Shown: in pieces, positions 1-8,539 of the stretch
Position numbering within the stretch: position 1 is the stretch's first letter
Layout: each line of letters begins with the position of its first letter
Source: Mesorhizobium sp.
GTDB lineage: Bacteria > Pseudomonadota > Alphaproteobacteria > Rhizobiales > Rhizobiaceae
DNA length: 64,000 nucleotides
Assembly (NCBI GenBank): GCA_004020315.1
Contig: SAQG01000014.1
Span: forward strand, 62,001-126,000
Reading direction: 5' to 3'
Position numbers and translations under genes: made by a program
The notes under the pieces: generated by a model
Databases searched by the model: none
What the model saw: only the letters and a program-made list of their open reading frames with translations
Told to the model about the DNA's origin: nothing

Positions 1-49
1 ACTCCGACCATTTCAAGACTTAGACTTGCCCCCCAGAAATCCATCATCC

Positions 50-1303
50 CTAAGCCGCCGGTGCAGGCAGTACCATCGGTCGCAACTGCCGCTGATGGCG
101 ATATTCGAGCGCGATCGCGCCCCAGATCAGGCCGAGCAACAGATAGACGTGGCGCCAGTGATCGATGTCGATGAAGGTGCCCAGCGCGATATTGCTGATG
201 AAGACGACATAGGCGCACAGAAGATAGGGCTGCCACGGCCTGTCGCGCAGGAGAATGCGGAAGCCGGCTGATATCGTCCAGCAGGTCAGCGTCAAGAACG
301 ACACGAAGCCGAGCCAGCCATAGTCCATCAGCATCTTCAGCCAGATGTCGTGCGTGTCCTCGCCGAAAATCGTGCCGAAGACGAGCGGGCCGATGCCGAG
401 CGGATGCTCCAGCGCCATCTGGAAGCCGATTGTGTAGCGGGCGAAACGGCCGAGGCGGGCGGTGTCGTAGCTCTGTTCCAGCTGGGCGCGGCTGGAAAAC
501 ATCTCCGAGACGCCCGGCAGCTGCAGGATGACGAGAATCGCGATGACCAGCAGCGAAATGGCGGCGATGGTCATGACGACGATACGCAGCCGGAACAAGC
601 CGCTGGCGCTCTGCAGGAACAGGGCGCCGGTGAGCAGGATGGCCGAAACGCCGAACATGCCCCAGGCGCCGCGCGAGAAGGAGAAGAAAATGCCGGCCGT
701 GATGATCAGCAGCGGCACCGCCAGCAAGGGCATGCGTGAGATGGGCCCTGTCAGCAAGAGGTAGAGCAGGTAGATACCCGGCAGCACCAGGAACGGCCCG
801 AAAACGTTCGGATCCTGGAAGGCGCCGGTGGCGCGGTCGTATTTGGTGAAGATTTCCGCCCCCGGGAAGGCATGGAAATAGCCCGCTATCCCAAGCAGCG
901 ATGTCAGCACCGCCGACATCACATAGGCCAGGAAGATCACCCGGTAGAGACTGGGCTGGACTGATGTCACTGAGGCAAAGAACACCGCGGTGAAGGCAAG
1001 GAACAGCGACACGGAGAGATAGAGTGGGGTGCCGGCAATATCCGACATCTGGGTCATCGAGATCATGCCGCCGATGTTCATGCTCACCAGCAGCACCAGC
1101 AGCGGCGCTGCCGCGCGCGATATGCGCAGGCCGAACAAGGCCCACACTGCCATCAGCCCGACCATGTAGAGGTCGTATGGCGCCGGCTCGGCGATGACGA
1201 AGCCGGACAGGAAGACGCCGAGGGAAACCGCGCCCGACGCAATCAGCGCGATCAGCTTGGCGTTGACCGCGGCCGGCGGCAGTTCATGCGTGACGGTGCT
1301 CAA
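50..1303 (-). CDS. O-antigen ligase/polymerase family membrane protein (Wzy-like)
   Basis: A 417-residue protein made almost entirely of hydrophobic segments (about ten membrane spans), with a larger periplasmic loop around residues 265-320. That layout, and its position beside a sugar transferase and export genes, fits an O-antigen ligase/polymerase family protein that polymerises or transfers lipid-linked repeat units in the periplasm. The start is a TTG that overlaps the TGA stop of the upstream sugar-transferase gene (TTGA), so the two are probably translationally coupled. The next ATG in frame lies about 46 codons later and would remove the first two spans. Polymerases of this family diverge strongly, so the sugar substrate cannot be read. 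Ligase and polymerase cannot be told apart from sequence alone. Confidence 0.8.
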   Translation of the reverse strand: MSTVTHELPPAAVNAKLIALIASGAVSLGVFLSGFVIAEPAPYDLYMVGLMAVWALFGLRISRAAAPLLVLLVSMNIGGMISMTQMSDIAGTPLYLSVSLFLAFTAVFFASVTSVQPSLYRVIFLAYVMSAVLTSLLGIAGYFHAFPGAEIFTKYDRATGAFQDPNVFGPFLVLPGIYLLYLLLTGPISRMPLLAVPLLIITAGIFFSFSRGAWGMFGVSAILLTGALFLQSASGLFRLRIVVMTIAAISLLVIAILVILQLPGVSEMFSSRAQLEQSYDTARLGRFARYTIGFQMALEHPLGIGPLVFGTIFGEDTHDIWLKMLMDYGWLGFVSFLTLTCWTISAGFRILLRDRPWQPYLLCAYVVFISNIALGTFIDIDHWRHVYLLLGLIWGAIALEYRHQRQLRPMVLPAPAA

Positions 1304-2835
1304 TAAGCATTTTCCGTATTGAGCAGCCGGATCGGTGTCAGAAACAGGATTCTTAGATCGAACAGCAGCGACCAGTTCTCGATATAATAGAGGTCGTATT
1401 CCGTCCGCATGCGGATCTTCTCGTTGGTGTCCATTTCGCCGCGCCAGCCATTGATCTGGGCCCAGCCGGTGACGCCGGGCTTGACCTTGTGACGGGCGAA
1501 ATAGCCGTCGACCACCTCATTGTAGAGAAGGTTGTGCGACTGGGCGGCAATGGCATGCGGGCGTGGGCCGACCAGCGACAGCGAACCGAAAAGCGAATTG
1601 AAGAACTGCGGCAGCTCGTCGATCGAGGTCTTGCGGATGAAGCGGCCGACGCGGGTGACGCGCGGGTCGTTCTTGGTCACCGTCTGCTTGGCCGTCGGGT
1701 CCGCCTTGTCCGTGTACATCGAACGGAACTTGTAGACCTCGATGATCTCGTTGTTGAAGCCATGCCGCTTCTGGTGGAACAGCACCGGTCCCTTGCTGTC
1801 GAGCTTGATGGCGATCGCGGTCACCAGCATGACAGGCGAGAACACGATGATGCCGATGATCGAAAAGACGATGTCGAAGGCGCGCTTGGCGACCGAATCC
1901 CAGTCGTTGATCGGCTTGTCGAAGATATCGAGCATCGGCACGGAGCCGATATAGGAATAGGCGCGCGGCCGGAACTGCAGCGCGTTCGAATGCGCCGAGA
2001 GCCGGATATCGACCGGCAGCACCCACAGCTTCTTCAAAAGCTGCAGGACGCGCGATTCGGCGGTCAGTGGCAGCGATACGATCAGCATGTCGATGCGGGC
2101 GATGCGGGCGAACTCGATGAGCTCGGAAACGGTGCCGAGCTTCGGATAGCCGGCGACGATGGGCGGCGAGCGCTTATCGCCGCGGTCGTCGAAGATGCCG
2201 CAGATACGGATGTCGTTGTAGGGCTGCTTTTCGACGGAGCGGATCAGGACTTCCGCGGCCGTGCCGCCGCCGACGATGAGAGCGCGGCGCTCCATGCGCC
2301 CGTCGCGCGCCCAGCGCCGGATCAGCTTCGACATCAGCAGCCTGAGGCCGAAGATCAGCACGAAGCCGACGACGAACCATGTGCCGAAAAACAGGCGCGA
2401 ATAGTCTTCCGACATCTTCATGGCGAATGCCGTCAGCGCCATCAAGGCGAAGGTGCCGGCCCAGACCAGCAGAAGACGGCCGAAATTGGCGAGCGGCCGC
2501 ATCAACGAGACGATCTGGTAGCAGTCGGTGACGTCGAGCAGCACCACGGCGAGGAATGAGGCGGCGGCGATCGTCAGCGGATATTGCCAGGCGAGATGGT
2601 TGAAGAAGCCGACATAGTAGAAATAGACGCAGAGACCCGACAGGAACAGCAGCGCGAATTCGACCATGCGCAAGACGCCGCTAACCATGATCGGCGACAT
2701 GGTATCGCGCCTGTATTGTGACGCGACCTGACGGGCGACGTCGTTCATCCCGCCAAGGCTATCGCCACTGGTCGGGCCGTCGAATTTGCGCACCGCGTCT
2801 ATCGAAAAGCGGCGTGCGGGATCGATCTCGTTCAT
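1300..2835 (-). CDS. Undecaprenyl-phosphate sugar phosphotransferase (exopolysaccharide priming enzyme)
   Basis: A 511-residue polyprenyl glycosylphosphotransferase of the WcaJ/ExoY type. It would load the first sugar-1-phosphate onto undecaprenyl phosphate at the inner membrane. The N-terminal third has four or five membrane spans. A Rossmann-like domain follows (ALIVGGGTAAEVLI, about residue 190). The C-terminal catalytic bacterial sugar transferase domain starts near residue 318 (KRAFDIVFSIIG) and carries the family motifs YKFRSM, DELPQFFNSL and SLVGPRPH. Full length for the family. The ATG at 2835 is preceded by AGGGAAG somewhat far upstream. The gene overlaps the downstream polymerase gene by four bases. 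The primed sugar (glucose or galactose) cannot be told from sequence. Confidence 0.92.
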   Translation of the reverse strand: MNEIDPARRFSIDAVRKFDGPTSGDSLGGMNDVARQVASQYRRDTMSPIMVSGVLRMVEFALLFLSGLCVYFYYVGFFNHLAWQYPLTIAAASFLAVVLLDVTDCYQIVSLMRPLANFGRLLLVWAGTFALMALTAFAMKMSEDYSRLFFGTWFVVGFVLIFGLRLLMSKLIRRWARDGRMERRALIVGGGTAAEVLIRSVEKQPYNDIRICGIFDDRGDKRSPPIVAGYPKLGTVSELIEFARIARIDMLIVSLPLTAESRVLQLLKKLWVLPVDIRLSAHSNALQFRPRAYSYIGSVPMLDIFDKPINDWDSVAKRAFDIVFSIIGIIVFSPVMLVTAIAIKLDSKGPVLFHQKRHGFNNEIIEVYKFRSMYTDKADPTAKQTVTKNDPRVTRVGRFIRKTSIDELPQFFNSLFGSLSLVGPRPHAIAAQSHNLLYNEVVDGYFARHKVKPGVTGWAQINGWRGEMDTNEKIRMRTEYDLYYIENWSLLFDLRILFLTPIRLLNTENAY

Positions 2836-2925
2836 GGTGCATCCGCAAAGCTTCCCTCAGGTGAATAGCAAAAGAGAGCTAAGAAACCCTTGAAACAACA
2901 GGTGGCTTTGGAGAGGCTTTAGGTG

Positions 2926-4056
2926 TTAGCGTCTGAGCGCGGCGAAATAAGCCGTCTCGATTGCTGCGGCCATCACGTCGGCGCCGAATCGCGCCTTGAG
3001 GTCGGCGGTGCCGGGCATCAGGCTACTATAAGCTTTGGCGTCGGCCAGCGCCGCGCTCATCTTGTCGCCGAGTTCGCGCGGGTCAGGCCGGATCAGGGCA
3101 GGGGAACCGGCGCCGAAGATTTCCGGGATGCCGCCGACGTCGGTGGCGATCATCGATTTGCCGGCGGCGAGCGTTTCCAGCACGATGTAGGGCATGGCTT
3201 CGGCGCGCGAGGGAACGACAACCAGTTCGGCCAGTGCGAAGGCTTTGCGAGCCGGCATCGGCGGCAGGAAACGCATATGGTCTTCGAGCCCGAGCCGCTT
3301 CACTTGCGCATGGTAGTGCGGCAGGTCGTCGCCGTCGCCGACCATCACCGCTTTCACCGGGCGACCAAGCCGCGTTCCGGCAAGAACCAGCGCATCGATG
3401 AAGATGTCCGGTCCCTTGAGGTCGCGCATCATGCCGATATAGAGGACATCGGCCGCATTCTGCTCGGTCCGTACCGGCTCGAACTCGGCGGCGCTCAGGC
3501 CGTTGTAGACAAGGTTGTTCGGGATGGGCGGTTCGCCGACCTTCCTGCGATATGTCTGCCTTTCATAGTCGGAGACAAACAGAAGATAGTCGGTGAAGCG
3601 CGCCATGAACCGTTCGAGCGCGAAGAACAGCTTCCCCATGGCGGTGGTCTCGTCATAATGAAGAGAGCCGCCGTGAGGCGAATAAAGGCGGGCTACGCGA
3701 GACCTTGACACCCGCAACAATGAGCCGAACAGGCGGGCATAGGCGCCACCCTTGGCGCCGTGCCCGTGGAGCACGTCCGGCCGCAATTCCTTGATGATCC
3801 CAAAGGTGCGCCAGGCCGAGGCGAGGTCGCCCGGTCCGACATGCCGCTGCATCGGCGTGCGATGGATGCCGAGCGCCATTCTGCCCTTCATCTGTTCGAA
3901 CAGATGTTCCTCGAAATCGCCGCCCGTCGTCGAATCGCAGACAATGCCGACTGCATGCCCGGCGGCGACCTGCGCCTCGGTCAGGTCGCGCACGTGACGA
4001 AAAATCCCTCCGACAGGTGAGCGAAAGCAGTGGACGATCCTGAGTGTGTCCGCCAC
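2926..4056 (-). CDS. Glycosyltransferase family 4 (GT-B fold)
   Basis: A 376-residue GT-B glycosyltransferase that probably adds a sugar to the growing exopolysaccharide repeat unit in the cytoplasm. The N-terminal domain has the usual start (LRIVHCFRSPVGGIFRHV, with a glycine-rich acceptor loop). The C-terminal donor domain shows an E-x7-E motif (EAMPYIVLE) followed by AGKSMIATDVGGIPE, typical of retaining GT4 enzymes. The start is GTG at 4056, five bases after the stop of the export lipoprotein gene, so the genes are likely co-transcribed. Its donor and acceptor cannot be predicted. Confidence 0.9.
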   Translation of the reverse strand: MADTLRIVHCFRSPVGGIFRHVRDLTEAQVAAGHAVGIVCDSTTGGDFEEHLFEQMKGRMALGIHRTPMQRHVGPGDLASAWRTFGIIKELRPDVLHGHGAKGGAYARLFGSLLRVSRSRVARLYSPHGGSLHYDETTAMGKLFFALERFMARFTDYLLFVSDYERQTYRRKVGEPPIPNNLVYNGLSAAEFEPVRTEQNAADVLYIGMMRDLKGPDIFIDALVLAGTRLGRPVKAVMVGDGDDLPHYHAQVKRLGLEDHMRFLPPMPARKAFALAELVVVPSRAEAMPYIVLETLAAGKSMIATDVGGIPEIFGAGSPALIRPDPRELGDKMSAALADAKAYSSLMPGTADLKARFGADVMAAAIETAYFAALRR

Positions 4057-4061
4057 GTGGT

Positions 4062-4625
4062 CTAGAACAGGCGTTCGCGAACGTAGACCGTGTCGCCGGG
4101 CAGGAGTGGGTCGGAGGTGGCCACCCGACCGGTCATGACCTTGCCGTTGATGTCGCGGGTGATGTCGACGCTTTCCTGGTTGGCACGCGGGCTAAAACCG
4201 CCGGCGATGGCAATCGCCTTTTGCACAGTCAGGCCGGGAACATAGGAGTACTGGCCCGCGGCACCGACTTCGCCCATGATGAAGATCGGCCGGTAGCGGT
4301 CGATCTCGACCGAAACGTCCGGGTCGCGAAGGTAACCCTGGCGCAATTTGTCGGCGATCTCGCCTTCGAGTTGCTGTGCGGTGTGGCCGCGCGCCGGTAC
4401 GGCGCCGACGAGCGGGATGGACAGATAGCCGGATTGGTCGACGCTGTAGACGTTGGTCAATCCTTCCTGCTCGAATACGGTGACGCGAACCCGGTCCCCG
4501 GCGCCGAGGCGGTAAGGCTGATCGAGCATTTTATGAAACGCGGCCGGCGCCGGCCGGTAGCTGGAGCAGCCGGCAAGCAACGACACGGTGAGCAGCGCGC
4601 GGAAGAGGGAAGCAGTGCTTTTCAT
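4062..4625 (-). CDS. Polysaccharide export lipoprotein (Wza/ExoF type, Poly_export plus SLBB)
   Basis: A 187-residue protein with a lipoprotein signal peptide ending in the lipobox LLAGC at about residues 16-20. An export domain follows (YRLGAGDRVRVTVFEQEGL, SIPLVGAVPARGHTAQQLE) and then a single SLBB-like segment (VGAAGQYSYVPGLTVQKAI). Proteins of this family form the periplasmic and outer-membrane exit channel for exopolysaccharide. It is much shorter than E. coli Wza, as is common for rhizobial ExoF-like proteins. It is transcribed away from the Wzz/ExoP-like gene at 4985, so the roughly 360-base gap between them holds both promoters plus two hairpin repeats. It heads the group running leftward to position 50. 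Confidence 0.9.
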   Translation of the reverse strand: MKSTASLFRALLTVSLLAGCSSYRPAPAAFHKMLDQPYRLGAGDRVRVTVFEQEGLTNVYSVDQSGYLSIPLVGAVPARGHTAQQLEGEIADKLRQGYLRDPDVSVEIDRYRPIFIMGEVGAAGQYSYVPGLTVQKAIAIAGGFSPRANQESVDITRDINGKVMTGRVATSDPLLPGDTVYVRERLF

Positions 4626-4863
4626 GGCCGGACATGTACCTTCGACTGGCCGCTGTTACACCGCGGCGAACTCTGGGGGTCGAGGTGCGTTATCATCCCG
4701 TTAGGGTTAATGGCCGGTAAAGGCGGGCTGCCGAAGCGGCGGCAACCGACAAAAGACGGCCGGTTTTGATGCTTTTGTTGCCGCTTGCGAGTAAAACCTA
4801 ACAGATACTTACCGCGATATTAACGGCTGAGTTACCATAGTTGTTTACGGTGCATCCTGACCA

Positions 4864-4912
4864 ATGCATGTCGCCCAAAAGTGCGCAGCGGTTTTGGGAC
4901 AACGACATGCAT
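4864..4912. repeat. Hairpin repeat, copy 1 of a three-member family
   Basis: The outer arms ATGCATGTCG (4864-4873) and CGACATGCAT (4903-4912) are perfectly complementary. They enclose a second stem, CCCAAAA (4874-4880) with TTTTGGG (4892-4898), around an 11-base loop. The core (AAAAGTG, a short G/C stretch, GCGGTTTT) recurs at 42484-42529 and 45084-45132, where the outer arms differ but still pair. It lies in the divergent intergenic region of the exopolysaccharide locus. Similar elements are, as I recall, common in Mesorhizobium genomes; I could not check this. Confidence 0.8.
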
Positions 4913-4923
4913 GAAAACAAGAG

Positions 4924-4968
4924 CTTAAAGCACGTCGCATGAACCCGTTCAACGCGACGTGCTTTAAG
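4924..4968. repeat. Perfect 15-bp inverted repeat just 5' of the Wzz/ExoP-like gene
   Basis: The arms CTTAAAGCACGTCGC (4924-4938) and GCGACGTGCTTTAAG (4954-4968) are exact reverse complements. The 15-base loop contains a nested GAAC/GTTC pair. The element ends four bases before the GGAG ribosome-binding site (4973-4976) of the gene at 4985. In RNA it would form a strong hairpin next to the translation start; in DNA it could be an operator or a repeat remnant. It is 11 bases from the hairpin repeat at 4864-4912, so the two may form one composite element. Confidence 0.8.
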
Positions 4969-4984
4969 TACCGGAGTAGGATGC

Positions 4985-7174
4985 ATGTCCGTTCAATCCG
5001 CGGCCGCAGATGTCGACGTCGATCTCAGGCAGCTCTTCGCGAGCCTTGCGAGGAACTGGCTGCGCATTCTTGTCGTCGCGCTTGTAGCAACCGGCCTGGC
5101 ATTCGCACTCACCTGGCTCGCCACGCCGCATTACAGGGCCGAAACACGGCTTTTGATCGAAACGCGCGAGTCGGTTTACACGCGCCCCGACGGCACCAAT
5201 GACAATGACAAGCCGATTCTCGACGAGGAAGGCGTGACCAGCCAGGTCGAGGTCATTTCTTCGACCGACATCCTCAAGCAGGTGGCGCAGAAGCTTAATT
5301 TGTCGCGGCTTCCCGAGTTCGACGAGACGGCGGATATGCCCACGTTGAGCCGTCTGCTTGTCATCGCCGGCCTGAAAACCGACCCCAACGAGCTTCCGCC
5401 GGAAGAACGCGTGCTGACGAAGATGCGCGAGAAGCTCAACGTCTATCGCGTTGAAAAATCTCGCGTTATCGTTATCGAATTCTCTTCGGAAAATCCCAGG
5501 CTCACCACCGAAATTCCGAACGCCATCGCCGACGCCTACATTTCCGTCCAGGGCAATGCCAATATCGAATCGAATTCCGCCGCAACCGACTGGCTGGCGC
5601 CTGAGATCGCCGACCTGTCGAAGCGGGTGAAGGATGCCGAGGCCAAGGTAGCAAGCTACCGCGCCCAGTCCGATCTTTTGATGGGCGGCAACAATTCGGT
5701 GCTCGCCACGCAACAGCTTTCCGAACTGTCCAGCGAACTGTCGCGGGTGCGGGCCAATCGCGCCTCCGCGGAAGCGACTGCCGACAGCGTTCGCAGGGCG
5801 CTGCAGAATGGCGGCTCGCTGGATGCGGTACCAGAGGTGCTGTCCTCCGAACTCATCCAGCGCCTGCGCGAGCGGCAGGTCGAGCTCAAGACCGACATCG
5901 CCGACCTTTCCACCTCCTTGCTCGACAATCATCCGCGCATCCGCGCGCTGAGATCGCAGCTTGCCGATCTCGACCGCCAGATCCGCAACGAGGCGGAAAA
6001 GATCATGAAAGGGCTGATGACGCAGGCGCAGACCGCCCAGGCCCGCGAAAACCAGCTTGTCGCCGACGTCAACACGCTGAAGGCCGCATCGGCGCGCGCC
6101 GGCGACCAGCAGGTCGAACTGGATGCGCTGCAGCGCGAAGCGACCGCCCAACGCCAGTTGCTCGAATCCTACCTGACCCGTTACCGGGAGGCGTCCTCGC
6201 GCAAGGACAGCAACTATCTGCCGGTCGACGCCCGTGTCTTTTCCCGCGCTGTGGCGCCGTCCGAGCCCTATTTCCCGAAGATCCTGCCGATCACCGGTGC
6301 GGCCTTCGTCGGCTCGTTGCTTGTCATGGCGATCGTGACGCTTCTGCAAGAGCTATTTTCGGGTCGCGCCATGCGGCCGGCCGCTGGCGCCCGCATCGAG
6401 CGGATCGAACAGGTTGCGATGCCGGTTGCCCACGAACCGTCCAATCACGAACCGGCCGACATTGAAGACCTCGAGGATCGGGCGACGGAAATCCCGGCAG
6501 AGCCGCAAGCGGCTGCCGCGCCGCCAGCAACTGCCCCAGCAACTGGCGAGGACGTCGGGCCGGCGCGCCCCACCCTTGGCGAGGTTGAAATCGACAGGGC
6601 GGTGGAAAAACTGATCACAACCGGTGCGGCGCGCGCCATATTCGTGTCGCCGGAAGGCGACGAAGCGGCCGCCTCCTCGGTGCTGGTAGCGCGTGAGGTT
6701 TCCGACGCCGGCCTGCGTGTGCTCCTGCTCGATCTCACCGCTTCAGGCGCCGCCTCGCGGCCGATGCTGGACAGCGGTCTGTTCCCGGGCATCACCAATC
6801 TGCTCGCCTCCGAAGCGCAGTTCAGCGACGTGATCCATCCCGATCTCTATTCGGACTGCCACGTCATTCCCGTCGGCACGGCCGATCCGGTTCGCGCCAT
6901 GCGCGCCGCCGACCGGCTGCCGATCATCATGCAGTCGCTGACCACCGCCTACGATCTGGTCGTGGTCGAATGCGGACCCGCCGACGCGCAAGGCATCGGC
7001 CGCCTTGTGGGCGAGGGCACCGAGGTCTTCCTGTCGCTGCTGGAGCCAGACGACGAGATCGCGCAGGCCGCAGTCGAGTTGATCGAGAGCGGCTATCCCG
7101 ACCTGACGCTGGTGACGCCGGTCGGCTGTCAGACGCCAGGGACGCCGGTACCCGGACGGCGCTCCGCCGCCTGA
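4985..7174 (+). CDS. Wzz/ExoP-type polysaccharide co-polymerase with degenerate tyrosine-kinase-like domain
   Basis: A 729-residue inner-membrane protein controlling exopolysaccharide chain length and export. There is a membrane span at about residues 25-45, a Wzz region, a long periplasmic coiled-coil region (about 190-395), a second span near 435-458, a Pro/Ala-rich linker (about 480-530), and a C-terminal cytoplasmic domain shaped like a BY-kinase. The nucleotide-binding motifs there are lost: Walker A is replaced by SPEGDEAAASS (no GKS/T), Walker A' reads LLLDLTAS, and Walker B reads VVVECGPA. No C-terminal tyrosine cluster is present. It is therefore probably a structural co-polymerase without kinase activity. 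The start at 4985 has GGAG eight bases upstream; an out-of-frame ATG sits at 4981. Confidence 0.9.
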   Translation: MSVQSAAADVDVDLRQLFASLARNWLRILVVALVATGLAFALTWLATPHYRAETRLLIETRESVYTRPDGTNDNDKPILDEEGVTSQVEVISSTDILKQVAQKLNLSRLPEFDETADMPTLSRLLVIAGLKTDPNELPPEERVLTKMREKLNVYRVEKSRVIVIEFSSENPRLTTEIPNAIADAYISVQGNANIESNSAATDWLAPEIADLSKRVKDAEAKVASYRAQSDLLMGGNNSVLATQQLSELSSELSRVRANRASAEATADSVRRALQNGGSLDAVPEVLSSELIQRLRERQVELKTDIADLSTSLLDNHPRIRALRSQLADLDRQIRNEAEKIMKGLMTQAQTAQARENQLVADVNTLKAASARAGDQQVELDALQREATAQRQLLESYLTRYREASSRKDSNYLPVDARVFSRAVAPSEPYFPKILPITGAAFVGSLLVMAIVTLLQELFSGRAMRPAAGARIERIEQVAMPVAHEPSNHEPADIEDLEDRATEIPAEPQAAAAPPATAPATGEDVGPARPTLGEVEIDRAVEKLITTGAARAIFVSPEGDEAAASSVLVAREVSDAGLRVLLLDLTASGAASRPMLDSGLFPGITNLLASEAQFSDVIHPDLYSDCHVIPVGTADPVRAMRAADRLPIIMQSLTTAYDLVVVECGPADAQGIGRLVGEGTEVFLSLLEPDDEIAQAAVELIESGYPDLTLVTPVGCQTPGTPVPGRRSAA

Positions 7175-7220
7175 GACGGTTCGATATTCTGCTCAAAGGG
7201 CTCCGGAATCTCGGCAGCGA

Positions 7221-8450
7221 TCAGCTGTCGTCTTCGCCTGCGGCAGGTGCTGCCTGTCCGGCCGTCTTGCGGCGCAGCATCTTGGTCAGTTTCCAGATCG
7301 TCGGGCTGTTCTTGACGAAGGCTTTCAGGCGCGCGCTTTGCCGCAGGACAAACACCAGCGCGCGGCCCTTTCTCGTCAGCGGAATCAGGACCTCGAAATG
7401 CTGGGTCTCGATATCGCACCACAGCCGTTTGTAGGGTTCGTCGCCGACCGAGAAATCATAGACATCGAATCCCCTCTCGCAGGCTTCCTCGATGTTGTCG
7501 AAGAACAGGAAGTCGCCGGGGCTGGCATGGGCGAGGTCGTCGTCGGCTATCGCCCCGAACTCGCAGATCAGGCGTTTTCCCGAGCGGCTCGATCCGGTGA
7601 CGGCGCGAAGCTTGCCGGCGACTTCGAGCCCATGCAGCACGAAGGACGGCCTATCGTCCGAAAGCGCTTCGACAAACAACGCGCGGAAGAAAGCACGAAC
7701 CTCCGGCTCACCGAAGACGTTGGCGATGCCCATCTTACGGAAGCGGAACTCCTTCATCTCGAAAAACGCATCGAGCAGTCTGTTCGCCTCATCCGCTGTC
7801 CGGGCCTCGATGCGGCGGTGGCTACCGACAGCCTCGAACTTGCGTGCCTGCGAGCGGTGTCTCTTGCGCCTGCGCCTGCCGCTCGCGCGGGAAAGAAGTG
7901 CATCAAACCCCCCCGCCAAGTCGACGGCCAGCGACAGGTTGGGGCTTGGAAAATGCGGGAGGGATAGAAGCGGATTGGCAATGCCGTCGAGATCGGGCAG
8001 CAGCCGTTCCAGTGCGACGAGGTCGATGTCCGGTCGCGCCCTGGCGATCGTCGCCAGCATCGAGCCGATTGTCGCGCCATCCGCCTTGGTTAGCCAAATC
8101 GGGTCGGCGGCGGCGAAATTACCGTTGGCATGGCGGCCGCCCATGAAACGGGCGACGCGGAACCGGCCGCTGCTGGTGACGTCCAGCGCCAACGAAAAAA
8201 CCGGTCGGCCGTCAGTGCTCAGCGTGGCCAAAACGGTGTCCGCTTCGGTATATCTGGCCCAGTTCAGGATCCAGGCCGGGCTCTGCGCCGGCGCGAACAG
8301 CGCCGAACGGCAGAGCTCGGCATAGGTGGCAAGTGCCGCACCGTCCGCGACCGAGACCGACAAGCCGGCCTGATCCGCAGGCAACGCGCGCGGCGCCGCC
8401 TCCATTGCTTCGAGCCGATTGCCGTCAAATGACGCGGTGGCGTCAACCAT
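7221..8450 (-). CDS. GNAT/FemAB-like acyltransferase (CelD/BcsL type) of the exopolysaccharide locus
   Basis: A 409-residue soluble protein with two related acyltransferase-like halves. The second half has a GNAT_6/FemAB pattern: SGRRRRKRHRSQARKFEAVG, then FFEMKEFRFRKMGIAN, then LRAVTGSSRSGKRLICEFGA and DFLFFDNIEEACERGFDVYDFSVGDEPYKRLWC. Proteins of this family sit in cellulose and exopolysaccharide loci and are presumed to acylate sugars or lipid carriers. It is convergent with the Wzz/ExoP-like gene and lies next to the divergent deacetylase gene, so it probably serves polysaccharide modification. The substrate is unknown. Confidence 0.8.
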   Translation of the reverse strand: MVDATASFDGNRLEAMEAAPRALPADQAGLSVSVADGAALATYAELCRSALFAPAQSPAWILNWARYTEADTVLATLSTDGRPVFSLALDVTSSGRFRVARFMGGRHANGNFAAADPIWLTKADGATIGSMLATIARARPDIDLVALERLLPDLDGIANPLLSLPHFPSPNLSLAVDLAGGFDALLSRASGRRRRKRHRSQARKFEAVGSHRRIEARTADEANRLLDAFFEMKEFRFRKMGIANVFGEPEVRAFFRALFVEALSDDRPSFVLHGLEVAGKLRAVTGSSRSGKRLICEFGAIADDDLAHASPGDFLFFDNIEEACERGFDVYDFSVGDEPYKRLWCDIETQHFEVLIPLTRKGRALVFVLRQSARLKAFVKNSPTIWKLTKMLRRKTAGQAAPAAGEDDS

Positions 8451-8539
8451 ACCTCAATCCTTTAGGGCGTATTCACCGCGATTGGGGCGCGCTAGGCGCA
8501 TTCCGTGCTTGGATGAGCCTAGGCGCAAAAGGTGAATGA

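Noticed and set aside
4964..6349. A 461-codon frame antisense to the Wzz/ExoP-like gene
   Set aside because: A shadow frame without motifs; the sense frame is well supported.
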